NCBI RefSeq assembly: GCF_963924675.1
Contig: NC_089239.1
Span: 1,291,001 to 1,355,000, forward strand
Direction of reading: 5' to 3'
From: Phocoena phocoena
Lineage: Eukaryota; Chordata; Mammalia; Artiodactyla; Phocoenidae
DNA length: 64,000 nucleotides
A model generated the notes under the pieces. The model did not search any database, was not told where the DNA came from, and worked only from the letters and a program-made list of their open reading frames with translations. Positions within the stretch are counted from its first letter, which is position 1; each line of letters begins with the position of its first letter. The position numbers and the translations under genes are program-made. Shown in pieces: positions 10,120-21,119 of this stretch.

Positions 10120-10290
10120 GGTTAGAGTAACAGCCATGTGACATCCCAGGTGTGAGGACTTAGGCAGGTCATTTAAGCATCTCTAAAAGTCAGTTTATCC
10201 CTCAGAAGATTGGAGCTAATAAGAGAGCTTACTTTAAAAGTTTGTTGCGAGGATGAAAGTATATAAAATATAGCTAATGTGTACAACACG
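10120..10290 (+). mobile_element. MIR SINE remnant
   Basis: The order GTGAGGACTTAGGCAGGTCA, then CAGTTTATCCCTCAG, then TTGTTGCGAGGATGAAAGTA matches the MIR core and tail pattern with heavy divergence. Ends are approximate. Confidence 0.6.
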
Positions 10291-11329
10291 TGATTCAGGG
10301 GACAGGATTTCCCTCTTGGATAGTTGAAACAGCAATGTCCACCTTCTCTGTCCCCACCTGGGTGTGTCCCAAAGGGCCCAGTTAGTCCTGCAGTCATCAA
10401 ATTCATGATCACTCTTGCTCCTCCTGCATTAGCTGATCAGAAATTCTCTAATGATCATCCCTAAACTCCAGGGAGGCTGTGTTGTGTTGTCTGCACAGTT
10501 TAAGGGAATTCTTGAGGACATTTTATCCTGATGGAAGGAAGACCCTAAGGGGAAGGTCTTCAGGAGCCATAAATGACAAGAACCAGCTCTTTCACTGTCA
10601 GGCAGGCTGAGGACACCACTCCCTGAGCACAAATGTTTAGAATTCCACAGGAGAGAGGAGCTTGTGGAGGCTGACAGCCCCAGAGCAAGGGGTCTGTGGG
10701 CTCTCCCCTCCGGACTTTGCTCCCTTGCCCTGGCCCGATGCCCACAACAACAACACGCCTGTTGGCTCTTCTTTGATGAACTGACCTTTCCCTTCCCCCA
10801 AGTCACAGTTTAGTTCCTCAACCACAAAGTGGCTGACCCTACCCCCTCTCACTCAGAAGGAAGTTGTTAACTGCCAACTATGTATATAGCTGCATCCTGC
10901 CCAGAGACTTATTTTGTTTGCCCTTTACAGGTTTAAATAGTTCAGAGCCAACTTTAAAAATAGGCAGATTTCACCCACAACTCTGAGTTTCTGCTCCTCA
11001 AGACGGGGAAAAAAAGAGAAACAAAGAAACGTTCAGAACTTCCTGCTGCCTGGGTGTAACTTTTTTTTTTTTTTTGGCTGTTTTCCATGGGCCTTCTGTG
11101 CAGTAAGCACTGTGAAGGACGGTCTGTGGGCACGGCTTGCATGGCAACTTCTCTTGTTTTCATCCAGAAGATCACTGGGCTGGCCACTTGTCCCTGGGGG
11201 TGGGTTGGGTTGTGGTGTCCTTGCAGTGAGCCTCGGCACCAGAAAAAGGTAAGTAAAGGGAAGAGATGGGAAGGGAAGGGAAAGGGAAGGAGAGGAAAAG
11301 AAAATCACAGCATATAGAATGAAAAGCCA
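10291..11329. other. Unique intergenic or intronic DNA
   Basis: No supported gene. It holds a T-run at about 11061-11075 and a purine-rich GGGAA stretch at about 11255-11300. About 10805-10925 resembles 11820-11945 (both with TTAGTTCCT and later CCCAGAGACTTATTTTGTTTG), perhaps an old local duplication. Short minus-strand frames at 10429-10852 show no domain. Confidence 0.45.
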
Positions 11330-11700
11330 CTTAGAAGTACCTCTTAAAATTCTACTATTCATTTGGACAGTTCTAATGCTAGGCATATACCCAATGAATT
11401 GAAAACAGATACAGAGAAAAGTACTTGACCACAAATGTTCTCAGCAGCACTGTTCACAGCAGCCAAAGGTGGAGCGGAACATAGAGACAGGACGTAGACT
11501 GGTGGTTGCCAGAGGCTGGAGGAAATGTGGAGTAACTGCTTCATGAGTTTGGGGTTTTACTGGGGGTAGTGATATATTTTGGAACTAGATAGAAGTCGTG
11601 GTTGTGCAAAGTTGTGAATGTACCAAATGACACGGAATTGTTCACTTTAAATGGTTTATTTAGGTCACGTAAATTTCACATCAATTTTTATAAATCTGTT
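11330..11700 (+). mobile_element. Old L1 (L1M-type) 3' end
   Basis: The stretch runs from AGGCATATACCCAATGAATTG through a CTGTTCACAGCAGCCAAAG block and GACTGGTGGTTGCCAGAGGC to a terminal region with GTGAATGTACCAAATG and CACTTTAAATGG. This matches the end of ORF2 and the 3'UTR of old mammalian L1s. It is strongly diverged with no open frame. Confidence 0.75.
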
Positions 11701-12256
11701 GTCATGACAGATAGGCTGGCAGTAGGTACAGAAAGTTCCACCTCTGTCCAAATGTGTATTTATGCTGCTTGTAGCCCTGAGTGTGTCATCAGCATTTCAC
11801 TCCCTTCCCTTGGGCCCTCATTTTAGTTCCTGAAGCATAAAACAGAGGACTCCATTCCTTCCCTCAAAAGGAGGTTTTTTTTGTTTTTGTTTTTTTAATA
11901 TCAACTCCCTAGTACTTCTGTCCCAGAGACTTATTTTGTTTGGCTTTTCTATCTTCAGCTGAGCAGCTGTGTTCCCTCTGGGCCTGCTTGGTAGTCCTCA
12001 CAATACCTGCCTGAATCTGAGAGCTTTAGCTCAGAGGCCTGGCTGAGCTGCAGGCCTTCAGTACATAAAGCCCTGTTGTCCAATGGCCTCTGAGTAGGGC
12101 TAGCCTAGCAGCTCCCTTTCCAGCCAGAAATCAAGCAGATGCCCACCTGCCCTGGGGTCAGGGAGAGTCGTAGTGTCAATCCAGTGGGATGCCATATCCT
12201 TCACTGAGACAGAGAAAAGGAAAAAGAAAGAAAGGTATTGGAAATAAACACAAGCA

Positions 12257-12257
<1 letters not shown>
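11701..12257. other. Unique DNA, no gene seen
   Basis: About 11815-11850 has a weak MIR-like tail. A T-rich low-complexity run is at about 11875-11897. Nothing else is supported. Confidence 0.4.

Positions 12258-12297
<40 letters not shown>
12258..12297. repeat. (CA)20 microsatellite
   Basis: Forty uninterrupted bases of CA, then an AGACAGACA extension. Likely length-polymorphic. Overlapping short ORFs (poly Thr-His on plus, poly Cys-Val on minus) are artefacts. Confidence 0.97.
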
Positions 12298-12301
<4 letters not shown>

Positions 12302-12509
12302 GACAAAGAAAAGCCACTCACTAGCACTCCTTAAGGCTCTTTTATTCAGTCGTGCCAGAAGTTCAGGAAGTAGGTATAGAAGATTTCGTCTCAGTCCATA
12401 ACTGTACTTGTGGTGGCAGCATCTCAGGGGTGAACTACCTCTGGATCAACCTATTTTTAATTCTTCTATTTTAGGCTTTTGCTTACAACTTTATTTGGGG
12501 AATGAATAA

Positions 12510-12590
12510 GGGTTTCTTTAGTTGAAAAATAAAAAATAAAATAATAAAAATGAAATAAGATAAGATAAAATAAAATAGAAAAACACTGCT
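12510..12590. repeat. A-rich low-complexity tract
   Basis: Imperfect AATAAA/GATAA units, about 80 bp, probably the decayed tail of a retroelement or a simple repeat. Confidence 0.7.
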
Positions 12591-13267
12591 CTACATGAAA
12601 GAGGTAGAGACCCTAGACTGGGAGCTGGACAATGAGTTCTTCATATTGACCTGCTCTCCAGGGCTACATCAAAAAGGTAATTTGTAACTGAAGTACTATG
12701 TCACTTAGGGATAAATCAAAGCAGCCAGTTGACTATTGACCATTCAACAAAATAACAAGCATTCATTTGGTGACAGAAGAAGTCTCTTTTGCCTGACTTT
12801 CAAGGCCCTCTGGAAGTTTCCTCATCCCTTACACCTTACCTTTCTTTCATACAGCTCTCCAAAATGACCACTGATATGACTTGTCAGGTTCCCCAGATTT
12901 AGACGCTGAGGCCAGGACTATGTGCAAGTGGCTTATGATGTGCTCCTGGGAGAACTCCAGTGCCAGCTTGAATGTGAATTATAACTCAAAGTCTTTCCAG
13001 ACTCAAGGCAAGGCAGCTGAGTTTTCAGAACATCTCACCAGTAAGTCACTGATGCAGGTCTGCCCTGGCAGGACATGAAATCCCTGGCACTTCCAATTTT
13101 CACATAGGAAGGCAAAGCAGCTCCAGGAACCCCCAAGAAGTCTTCCAAAGAGTCCACAATGCAGCTCCTTGAGCACAAGGACACAGAAGCCATGCTAGTC
13201 AGAGGCAAAGAAAAGTGGTCAAAGACATCTAAAGGTTTCTGGGTGGCTTAAAGACAGCATTCTCCCC
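12591..13267. other. Unique DNA, no gene seen
   Basis: No recognisable repeat or gene. A 65-codon frame at 12881 has no features of a real protein. The tandem duplication starts at its right edge. Confidence 0.4.
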
Positions 13268-14466
13268 ACATTAGCCTCAGTCCTGAATCCTCACCAATGC
13301 CATGTGCCCTCTCAAGGTACCCTGAGCATGCTCTGTTCTTTACCCTCTGTACCTGAGGCAGAAATCTATATGTCTGATGGCTTCCATTACATCACATTTT
13401 AAAAATGTTTTTAAACTACTTTAGCCAAATTCTCATAACATTTCTACTCTTTGTTCTATATTAAAAAGAAACAGTTCCTTATATATAGTTCTGTATCCAC
13501 CTTTGATTTCTTTCTTGAATATAGTTTACAGGTGAGATGTCTGGCTGTAGTGGAGCTTGGACTCCAATCTTTCCAGTGAATACGAGGGAAGGTGACTGAT
13601 GACAAGAGATACTTTAATGGCTGATCTTCTGTATATCGGTGGTTCTTCTTCCTTTCCAGTGACACCATACATTAAGAACACTGCGTTATTTTTCTACCCC
13701 AATATCCCCAATTATACTTTACACATAAAGGAAGACCGTGTGTTACCATTACATATTGGTCTTTGTTATGTTTGGTAATTCTTGTAGTAGCAATCAGGGA
13801 CACAGAACATGATTCACCCCTCCTAACTGATCCTAGGGCAACTAATCATCTGACTGGTTCCTTCTGAGCTCCCTTGTGCTGACTTGCACAACCTCCAGGC
13901 TCAGAACCCATCAGTGTTGCTGTCATTTCCTGTGGTTGCACTTGCTACACCCTCCCCTATGCAACCCAGATGTCCACTTTACTCTTCAGTTCTTTCCCTT
14001 CTATTTTGTGATTTTTAGGTACTTTTCACAACTCATGTAACACTAAACTATCTTTTTGTTTTCAAAGGAAGTCACAGTATACATTTTATTATCTCTTCTA
14101 TTATTTCTAGAGTTCAGTCCAGGAGAAAGGAATTTCTGAGACTTCTGAATTAAAATTGAACATCAACTTGCTTCCATTTGCTTAGAAATGTTTTAAGTGC
14201 CTTTCTGGAAGTTCTCAGTAGATGCTCTAAGTGTGTTCTTTATATATCCCTTGAGTCTTCTCTAATATTAATCATGAAGCTGAAAGGAAAGGATATATCT
14301 GCACAGAAATGCTATATATCAAGAAATAAGGCTAGTTGTGTTTTCAGTTAGCTATTTTCCTGGCAACTGTTTTCTAAGTTTTGCTAGTATTTCACTGTGA
14401 ATCACAACTTTAGTCATAGCAATTTATTTTGTTTAATCACAGAATACTCAAGTAATATTTCGTTAC
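13268..14466 (+). repeat. Tandem segmental duplication, copy 1, first part
   Basis: From AATCCTCACCAATGCCATGTG onward this aligns in order with 18768-20515. Shared blocks include CCCTCTCAAGGTAC (13310/18793), CTGTTCTTTACCCTCTGTACC, GAGATGTCTGGCTG (13533/19609), CTTGTAGTAGCAATCAGGG (13782/19854) and ACTTCTGAATTAAAA. Divergence is clearly visible, with indels and about 590 bp extra in copy 2, so the event is not recent. An antisense L1 interrupts copy 1 from 14467. The later part of the unit reappears at 18520-18767. Confidence 0.85.
14111..14189 (+). pseudogene. Duplicated copy of a 79-nt non-coding exon, weak donor
   Basis: This is the copy-1 counterpart of 20170-20248. It is preceded by a pyrimidine-rich tract ending TTATTTCTAG (AG at 14109-14110), so the acceptor survives. 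It is also exactly 79 nt to the next GT, but the donor reads AAAT|GTTTTA, much weaker than AAAG|GTATGC in copy 2. No coding potential. It is called a decayed exon by inference from the duplication; a functional alternative exon is not excluded. Confidence 0.4.
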
Positions 14467-14589
14467 TCTTTCTGATTTATTTCACTCTGTATGACAGACT
14501 CTACGTCTATCCACATCTCTACAAATGACCCAATTTTGTTCCTTTCTATGGCTGAGTAATATTCCATTGTATATATGTACCACATCTTT

Positions 14590-14793
14590 TTTTTTTTTTG
14601 GGGTACACAGGCCTCTCACTGCTGTGGCCTCCCCCATTGCGGAGCACAGGCTCTGAATGCACAGGCTCAGCGGCCATGGCTCACGGGCCCAGCCGCTCCA
14701 CGGCATGTGGGATCTTCCCGGACTGGGGCATGAATCCATGTCCCCTGCATCGGCAGGCGGACTCCCAACCACTGTGCCACCAGGGAAGCCCTG
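14590..14793 (-). mobile_element. CHR-type tRNA-derived SINE
   Basis: On the minus strand it starts with a GGGCTTCCCTGGTGGCACAG head, has the TCCGGG...CCATGGC body and ends in an A-tail (T-run at left). The 14-bp direct repeat TGTACCACATCTTT at 14576-14589 and 14794-14807 proves insertion into the antisense L1. This SINE family is characteristic of cetaceans and close relatives. Confidence 0.92.
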
Positions 14794-15431
14794 TGTACCA
14801 CATCTTTACCCCTTCATCTGTCGATGGACATTTAGGTTAATTCCATCTCCTGGCTATGGTAAATAACGCTGCAATAAACATTGGGGTGCCTGTGTCTTTT
14901 GAAGTATGGTTTTCTCAGGGCATATGCCCAGTAGTGGGACTGTGGGGTCATATGGTAGTTTAATTTTAGTTTTTTAAGGACCCTCCATACTCTTCTCCAT
15001 AGTGGCTGAATCAATTTACATTCACACCAACAGTGCAAGAGTGTTCCTTTTCTCCACACCCTCTCCAGCATTTATTGTTTATAGATTCTTTTGATGATGG
15101 CCATTCTGACCGCTGTGAGGTGATACGTCATTGTAGTTTTGATCAGCATTTCTCTAAAAATTATTGAGCATCTTTTCATGTGCCTCTTGGTCATCTGTAT
15201 GTCTTATTTAGAGAAATGTCTACTTAGGTCTTCTGCCCATTTTTTGACTGGGTTGTTTCTTTTTTTTTGGATATTGAGGTACATGAGCCCTTTGTATATT
15301 TTGGAGATTAATCCCATGTCAGTTGCTTCATTTGCAAATATTTTCTCCCATTCTGAGGGTTGTCTTTTTATCTCATTTATGGTTTTCTTTGTTGTGCAAA
15401 AGGTTTTAAGTTTAATTAGGTCCCATTTGAG

Positions 15432-15726
15432 TTTTTTTTTAACATCTTTATTGGAGTATAATTGCTTTACAATGGTGTGTTAGTTTCTGCTCTATAACAG
15501 AGTGAATCAGTTATACATATACATATGTTCCCATATCTCTTCCCTCTTGTGTCTCCCGCCCTCTCACCCTCCCTATCCCACCCCTCTAGGTGGTCACAAA
15601 GCACCGAGCTGATCTCCCTATGTTATGTGGCTGCTTCCCACTAGCTATCTAGTTTACGTTTGGTAGTGTATATATGTCCATGCCACTCTCTCACTTTGTC
15701 ACAGCTTACCCTTCCCCCTCCCCATA
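15432..15726 (-). mobile_element. Young 5'-truncated L1 3'UTR, antisense, nested
   Basis: The T-run followed by AACATCTTTATTGGAGTATA is the reverse complement of the young L1 3' terminus seen at about 8875. It continues through the 3'UTR landmarks (TGGTCACAAAGCACCGAGCT, CTTCCCCCTCCCCAT). It interrupts the antisense L1 fragment, which resumes at about 15727 with TTTCCATTACTCTAGGAGG. I see no clear target-site duplication, and about 20-30 bp of host L1 may be deleted. Confidence 0.85.
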
Positions 15727-17650
15727 TTTCCATTACTCTAGGAGGTGGGTCAAAATGGATCTTGCTGTGATTTATGTCATAGAGTGTTCTGCCTATGTTT
15801 TCCTCTAAGAGTTTTATACTTTCTGACTTTATATGTAGGTCTTTAATCCATTTTTAGTTTATTTCTGTGTATGGTGTTAGGGAGTGTTCTAATTTCATTC
15901 TTCTATATGTAGCTGTCCAGTTTTCCCAGTACCACTTATTGAAGAGGCTGTCTTTTCTCCATTGTATATTCTTTCTTCTTTGTTATAGACCATAGGTGCT
16001 TGAGTTTATCTCTGGGCTTGCTATCCTGTTCCATTGCTCTATATTTCTGTTTGTGTGTCAGTACCATATTGTATTGATTACTGTAGCTTTGTAGTATAGT
16101 CTGAAGCCCAGGAGCCTGATTCCTCTAGCTCCATTTTTCTCTCTCAAGATTGCTTTGACTATTCAGAGTCTTTTTTGTTTCCATACAAATTGTAAAATAG
16201 TTTGTTCTAATTCTGTGGAAAATGCCATTGGTAATTTAATAGGGATTGCATTGAATCTGTAGACTGCTATGGGTATTATAGTCATTTCCACAATATTGAT
16301 TCCTTCAGTCCAAGAAAATGGTATATCTCTCCATCTGTTTGTGTCATCTTAATTTCTTACATCAGTATCTTGTAGTTTTCTGAGTACAGGATTTTGCCTC
16401 CTTAGGTAGGTTTATTCCTAGGTATTTTATTCTTTTGGTTGCAGTGGTAAGTGGGATTGTTTCCTTAATTTCTTTTTCTGATCTTTCATTGTTAGTGTAT
16501 AGGTATGCAAGATAGTTCTGTGTATTAATTTTGTGCCCTGAAACTTTACTAAATTCATTGATTAGTTCTAGAAGATTTCTGGTGGCATCTTTAGGATTTT
16601 CTATGTATAGTAGAATACCATCTGCAAACCATGAGCATTTTACTTCTTTTCCAATTTGTATTCCTTTTATTTCTTTTTCTTCTATGATTCTCATGGCTAG
16701 GACTTCCAAAACTACGTTGAATAATAGCGGCAAGAGTGGACACACTTGTCTTGTCCCTGATCTTAGAGGAAATGCTTTCAGTTTTTCACCATTGAGAATA
16801 ATGTTTGCTGTGGGTTTGTCATATATGGCCTTTATTATGTTGAGGTAATTTCCCTGTATGCTCACTTTCTGGAGAGTTTTATCATAAATTAGTCTTGAAT
16901 TTTGTCAAAAGCTTTTTCAGCATCTATTGAAAGGATCATATGTTTTTTATTCTTCAATTTGTTAATATGGTGTGATTCGTGTATATTGAAGAATCCTTGC
17001 ATCCCTTGGATAAATCCCACTTGGTCATGGTGTATGATGCTTTTAATGTGTTGTTGGATTTGGTTTGCTAATATTGAGGATTTTTGTGTCTATATCCATC
17101 AGTAATATTGGTCTGTAGGTTTTTTGTGATATCTTTGTCTGGTATTGGTGTCAGGGTGATGGTGGCCTCGTAGAATGAGTTTGGAAGTATTCCACCCTCT
17201 GCAATTTTTTTGGAAGAGTTTGAGAAGGATGGGTGTTAGCTCTTCTCTAAATGTTTGATAGAATCCTCCCATGAAGACTTCTGGTTCTGGACCTTTGTTT
17301 GTTGGAAGATTTTTAGTCACAGTTTCGATTTCTTTACTTGTGATTCGTCTGTTCATATTTTCTATTTCTTCTGGTTCAGTCTTGGAAGGTTGTACTTTTC
17401 TAAGAATTTGTCCATTTCTTCCAGGTTGTCCATTTTATTGGCATATAATTGCTTGTAGTAGTCTCTTCCAATCCTTTGTATTTCTGTGGTGTCAGTTGTA
17501 ACTTCTCGTTTTTCATTCCTAATTTAGTTGATTTGAGTCTTCTCCCTTTTTTTCTTGAGTCTGGCTAAAGGTTTATCACTTTTGTTTATCTTCTCAAAGA
17601 ACCAGCTTTTAGTTTTATTGACCGTTGCTATTGTTTTCTTTGTGACATTA

Positions 17651-18519
17651 AGAATTAGGTTTCTAATTCCCACAAAACACCTTTCAGCATGCTTAACTTT
17701 CTGATAACACCCTCACCTGCACCAGTTTTGTTTTGGGGGTTTGTTTTTGTTGTTTGTTTTTAGATCCAAAGAACATGAAAATCCTTTTTTGACAAGGCTT
17801 AGAAACCTGACACTATCTCTTTTTTCCTCCCTCTATATGAAGGATGTATTTAAATGAATGGTGGTCAGTAAGACATTTGTCAGATATGGATATTGGGTGC
17901 TTAACTGTCTAATGTTACCATTTGAATATTATATATGATTGTAAGGCTTATGTCACTAAAGATTTTTATTCTGATTTTTCATGATCAAAATTCATATGAT
18001 ATTGTATAGACATGCTTTGTAGTGAACTATAGTAGCAATAATTTCTGTACATGATCTAGGATTTATTCCAGCATTTCTTTTCCTTTTTTTAAAAAAAATA
18101 TTTTATTTAAATTAACAAATGATGGAAATAGAAAAGTCTACATAAAGATTTTAGAAGGAGAACTTACAGGACACAAATTTGTGATTCATTAGATGAGACA
18201 CTTGGATGTGATTCCTAAAGCTTTTATTGAGCATTGCCAAATTTGTAAGCTTCATAGGGATGGACATTATATTTATAAATGCCCTTCTATAAGGGTTACT
18301 GTAGATGTGAAATTCTTGACCTTAATATCATCTTTGAAAATATTAAATTGAAAATTCTGTTAACTTATATTTTAAGAATAGGCATATTGTATTACTGCAA
18401 GAGATTTGATTTTCAGCAGAGTGCAAAGTTCTTTCAAATGCACATGTCTTTTTTTCTAATTTCATTTTGTTTTAAAGCACTTTTTAAGTGTAGTTTTCTC
18501 ATTTAGCAAATGTCTAATT
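17651..18519. other. Unique DNA, no gene seen
   Basis: A G/T-rich stretch at about 17727-17762 and an A/T-rich stretch at about 18088-18120 are present. I found no counterpart in duplication copy 2 and no coding signal. Confidence 0.4.
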
Positions 18520-18767
18520 GAACAAAAGAGAAAGACAATAGAAATACATAGCTTATCACCATTAACCTATGGGTGGGATTCTTTGTACCATGTCACCTCA
18601 GGCCATGTCATCTTACCAATAGTAATGTACCACTATTACAATTAGTGTCCATACTAGATTAGAACTCTGGTAACAGGGGACAGAAATTTTTTTCTACATC
18701 GGATTTTACAAAATACAGACTTTTGGGGGTGGGGTGCTCACCTTACCAGAGAGTCAAAAGATAGCCT
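18520..18767 (+). repeat. Tandem segmental duplication, copy 1, end part
   Basis: Aligns with 21120-21350. Both contain ACATA(G/A)CTTATCACC(A/G)TTAACCTA, CCATGTCATCTTA(C/T)CAAT, CTCTGGTA(A/T)CAGGGGACAGAAA and ATTTTACAAAATA. The copy junction with copy 2 is at about 18760-18770, where sequence matching the unit end switches directly to sequence matching the unit start. Confidence 0.85.
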
Positions 18768-18984
18768 AATCCTCACCAGTGTCATGTGCCCTCTCAAGGT
18801 ACGCTGAACATGCTCTGTTCTTTACCCTCTGTACCTGAGGCAGAGGTCAATAGGTCTAATGGCTTTTACTTAAGTCAAACTTTTAAAATGTTTTAAAATT
18901 ACTTCAGCCATTATTCTCATAACTTTTCTACTCTATCCTATAATAAAAGGAGTCAATTCTGCCTTTCTCTTCCTTAGTTTTTCA

Positions 18985-19545
18985 TTTTGATTTACATCTT
19001 CACAGGCTGATGGAGAGGTAACACTATTAGAATATATACATATATATTTTTTTTTCTATTATCCTTTTTGAGTTTTATCTTTTCCTTCAGAAATACCAAT
19101 TATCTTTATATTGGATTGTCTTTGACTGGTTTTATGTCTATTAACTTCTCTCTAACTCTTTAATGGCTTTATCTCTTCATTAAAACCATTGAGTATTAAG
19201 TTTTCCTTCTACATAAGTCATTTGATATTATGCTATATATATATATTCCCCTATTGTTCATAATTACTTATATATTATCATTGTTGTTATTCTTAATTAG
19301 TTTCCTAAGTTATAAATAGTGCTTTTGATAATGCTGTGTTACTTTATCACCTCATTTTTTTGGCTTTTTGGTATGAGTCCATTTTAAATGTTCTATCTCT
19401 TCAAGTACCTGTGAAGAATATCTTTCCATTGTTCAGTTTATGTTTCTTCTTGAGCTGGTTGTCATTTCCCCCTATATTTTGTGTATTATGTCCTTTTTTT
19501 CTGATCCCCATCTCATAGTATATTTGCATTCTGTTTTTTCATCAT
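18985..19545 (-). mobile_element. Possible old LINE ORF1 fragment inserted in copy 2
   Basis: This stretch has no counterpart in duplication copy 1. On the minus strand an AATTGGTATTTCTGAAGGAA segment resembles the L1/HAL1 ORF1 sequence for the RRM start (attggtgttccagaag). The rest is A/T-rich and diverged. The call rests on that short similarity and on the insertion pattern. Confidence 0.4.
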
Positions 19546-20169
19546 ATTCATGCATGTATAGTTCTGTCTCCATCTTTTATTTGTTCCTTGAATGAAATGT
19601 GACTGATGAGATGTCTGGCTGGAGTGGACCTTGGACTCTGCAATCTTTCCAGTGGAGATGAGGGAAGATGACTGAAGACAAGAGATATTTTGATGGCTGG
19701 TCTTCTGTATGGATGGTTCTTCGTCCTTTTTGGTGACACCATACACTAAGAATATTGCCTTATTTTTCTGCTCCAACATCCTCAATTATACTTTACACCT
19801 AAAGGAAGACAGGGGCTACCATTACATACTCGTCTTTTCTGTGTTTGGTAAATCTTGTAGTAGCAATCAGGGGCCTGAGACAGGGTTCACCCCTCCTTGC
19901 TGATTGTATGACAAGTATTCATCTGGTCTGTTGCGTCTGAGCTCCCTGCTGGTGACTTCCACAGTCTCCAGGCTTAGAACCCATCCGTTTTGCTCCCATC
20001 TCCCATCACTGTACATTCACTTCTCTTCTCTGTGCAACCCAAATGGCCATTTTACTCCTGTTTTGTGATTTTAAAATACTCTTCATATTCATGTCCCAAT
20101 GAGAACTACTGGCCTTGTTTTCAAGAAAGAATATGATATATTTAAAACTTTTTTCTTTTATTTCTACAG

Positions 20170-20248
20170 AGTGAACTAGGAAGAAGAACTATCCTAAGTC
20201 TTCTGAATTAAAACTGAGACTCAGTCTACATTGAACTTCCTCAGAAAG
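20170..20248 (+). other. Candidate 79-nt non-coding exon of NAT
   Basis: A pyrimidine tract ending CTTTTATTTCTACAG (AG at 20168-20169) precedes the segment, and AAAG|GTATGC (GT at 20249-20250) ends it, so both splice sites look usable. It is 79 nt, has no long open frame and lies on the same strand 2.47 kb upstream of the NAT coding exon. NAT genes are known to splice untranslated exons onto a single coding exon, which makes a NAT 5'UTR exon the natural reading. Proof needs RNA data. If joined to the exon at 9290-9450, the small frame starting at 9406 would end in a TAA inside this exon. Confidence 0.5.
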
Positions 20249-20592
20249 GTATGCTTTTCTGAGACATCTCAGCTGGATCCCTAAGTGTGTTCACTCTCCC
20301 TCCTTTTATTCTTTTCTTATATTTATGATCAAAGAAAATGAAATGGTATATCAGTGCACATCTAAATTATAAGTCAATATATAAACTTCGCAGTGTTTTC
20401 ACCCAGTTTTATCCTGACAACTACTTTCTAGTGCCTCCATATTTCACCTTCTATCTAACTTCAGTAGTACAAAATCTCTTATATTTAGTCACAGAATATG
20501 CAGATATAATTTGGTTATAACATGTTGCTTGCATCCAGACCCTGGCTTCTTCTCAATGAACTTGAAATTACTAAATTCTAAAGTAACATAAT

Positions 20593-20704
20593 ATTTTTTT
20601 AACATCTTTATTGGAGTATAATTGCTTTACATTGTTGTGTTAGTTTCTGCTGTATAACAAAGTGAATCAACTATATGTACACATATATCCCCATATCCCC
20701 TCCA
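20593..20704 (-). mobile_element. Very short young L1 3' end, antisense
   Basis: T-run, then AACATCTTTATTGGAGTATA and on to CCCCATATCCCC: only about 110 bp of the young L1 3'UTR. It is a severely 5'-truncated insertion within duplication copy 2 and is absent at the matching place in copy 1. Confidence 0.85.
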
Positions 20705-21119
20705 GAGGAACAAAGAAAAATCTTTAAAATCAAAATATAGCTTTAAAAAATATACATTAATATCCAAATAAAAAGTTGTTGGTTAACCCAGAAATGAAAT
20801 GGCCAGGCAGTTACAAATCATATTGCTTTTGTTCCACATCACCTGCCCTCCTTACTTACCCAGCACTGATTCTGGATACAGAAGCAGAAGAGGGTCTGTG
20901 GTGGTCTGGCTAAGTACCAGTTGTTCTCTTGGTGTCTGAGTCGTAGAGTTTTTGGCTTGTGCTGATGCATGTAAAGATGAGAAGAAATGAAATAAGCTTA
21001 AGAGATTTGGAGGATATCAGATTGCAGACATCAAGAATAGAAAAAGTTGAAACACTAGCAAAATGGGAAGAATAACCGATCAAAAAAGAGAATTAGGTGA
21101 ATCTGAAAGAAATGACAAC
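20705..21119. other. Unique DNA, no gene seen
   Basis: No recognisable gene or repeat. It is copy-2-specific sequence between the two alignable parts of the tandem unit. Confidence 0.4.

Larger units (their letters stand above)
14467..17650 (-). mobile_element. Antisense L1 fragment, truncated at both ends
   Basis: Minus-strand L1 ORF2 sequence runs from its C-terminal end (left) to the middle of ORF2 (right). Recognisable pieces include the cysteine motif region (about 15000-15070), the RT core (16362-16865, with a [25 protein letters not shown] stretch and FADG replacing FADD) and the RT N-terminal part (17099-17356). Stops and frameshifts break every frame. A SINE (14590-14793) and a young antisense L1 tail (15432-15726) are inserted in it. 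There is no 3'UTR or A-tail at the left edge. Confidence 0.88.
18768..20515 (+). repeat. Tandem segmental duplication, copy 2, first part
   Basis: Counterpart of 13268-14466 in the same orientation. It is longer because of an interval (18961-19545) missing from copy 1. It contains the better-preserved 79-nt exon candidate at 20170-20248. Copy 2 is the one nearer the NAT coding exon. Confidence 0.85.

Noticed and set aside
12100..12401. Poly-Thr/His and Cys/Val frames
   Set aside because: Translation of the (CA)n tract and flanks.
14590..14793. tRNA gene from the SINE heads (also 27868, 40302, 48482, 57234, 59551)
   Set aside because: They are tRNA-derived SINEs with A-tails and target-site duplications, not functional tRNA genes.
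18279..18506. 75-codon frame as a NAT pseudogene fragment in duplication copy 1
   Set aside because: No NAT motif (no RGGWC or DAGFG) and no alignment to the NAT exon; random A/T-rich frame.
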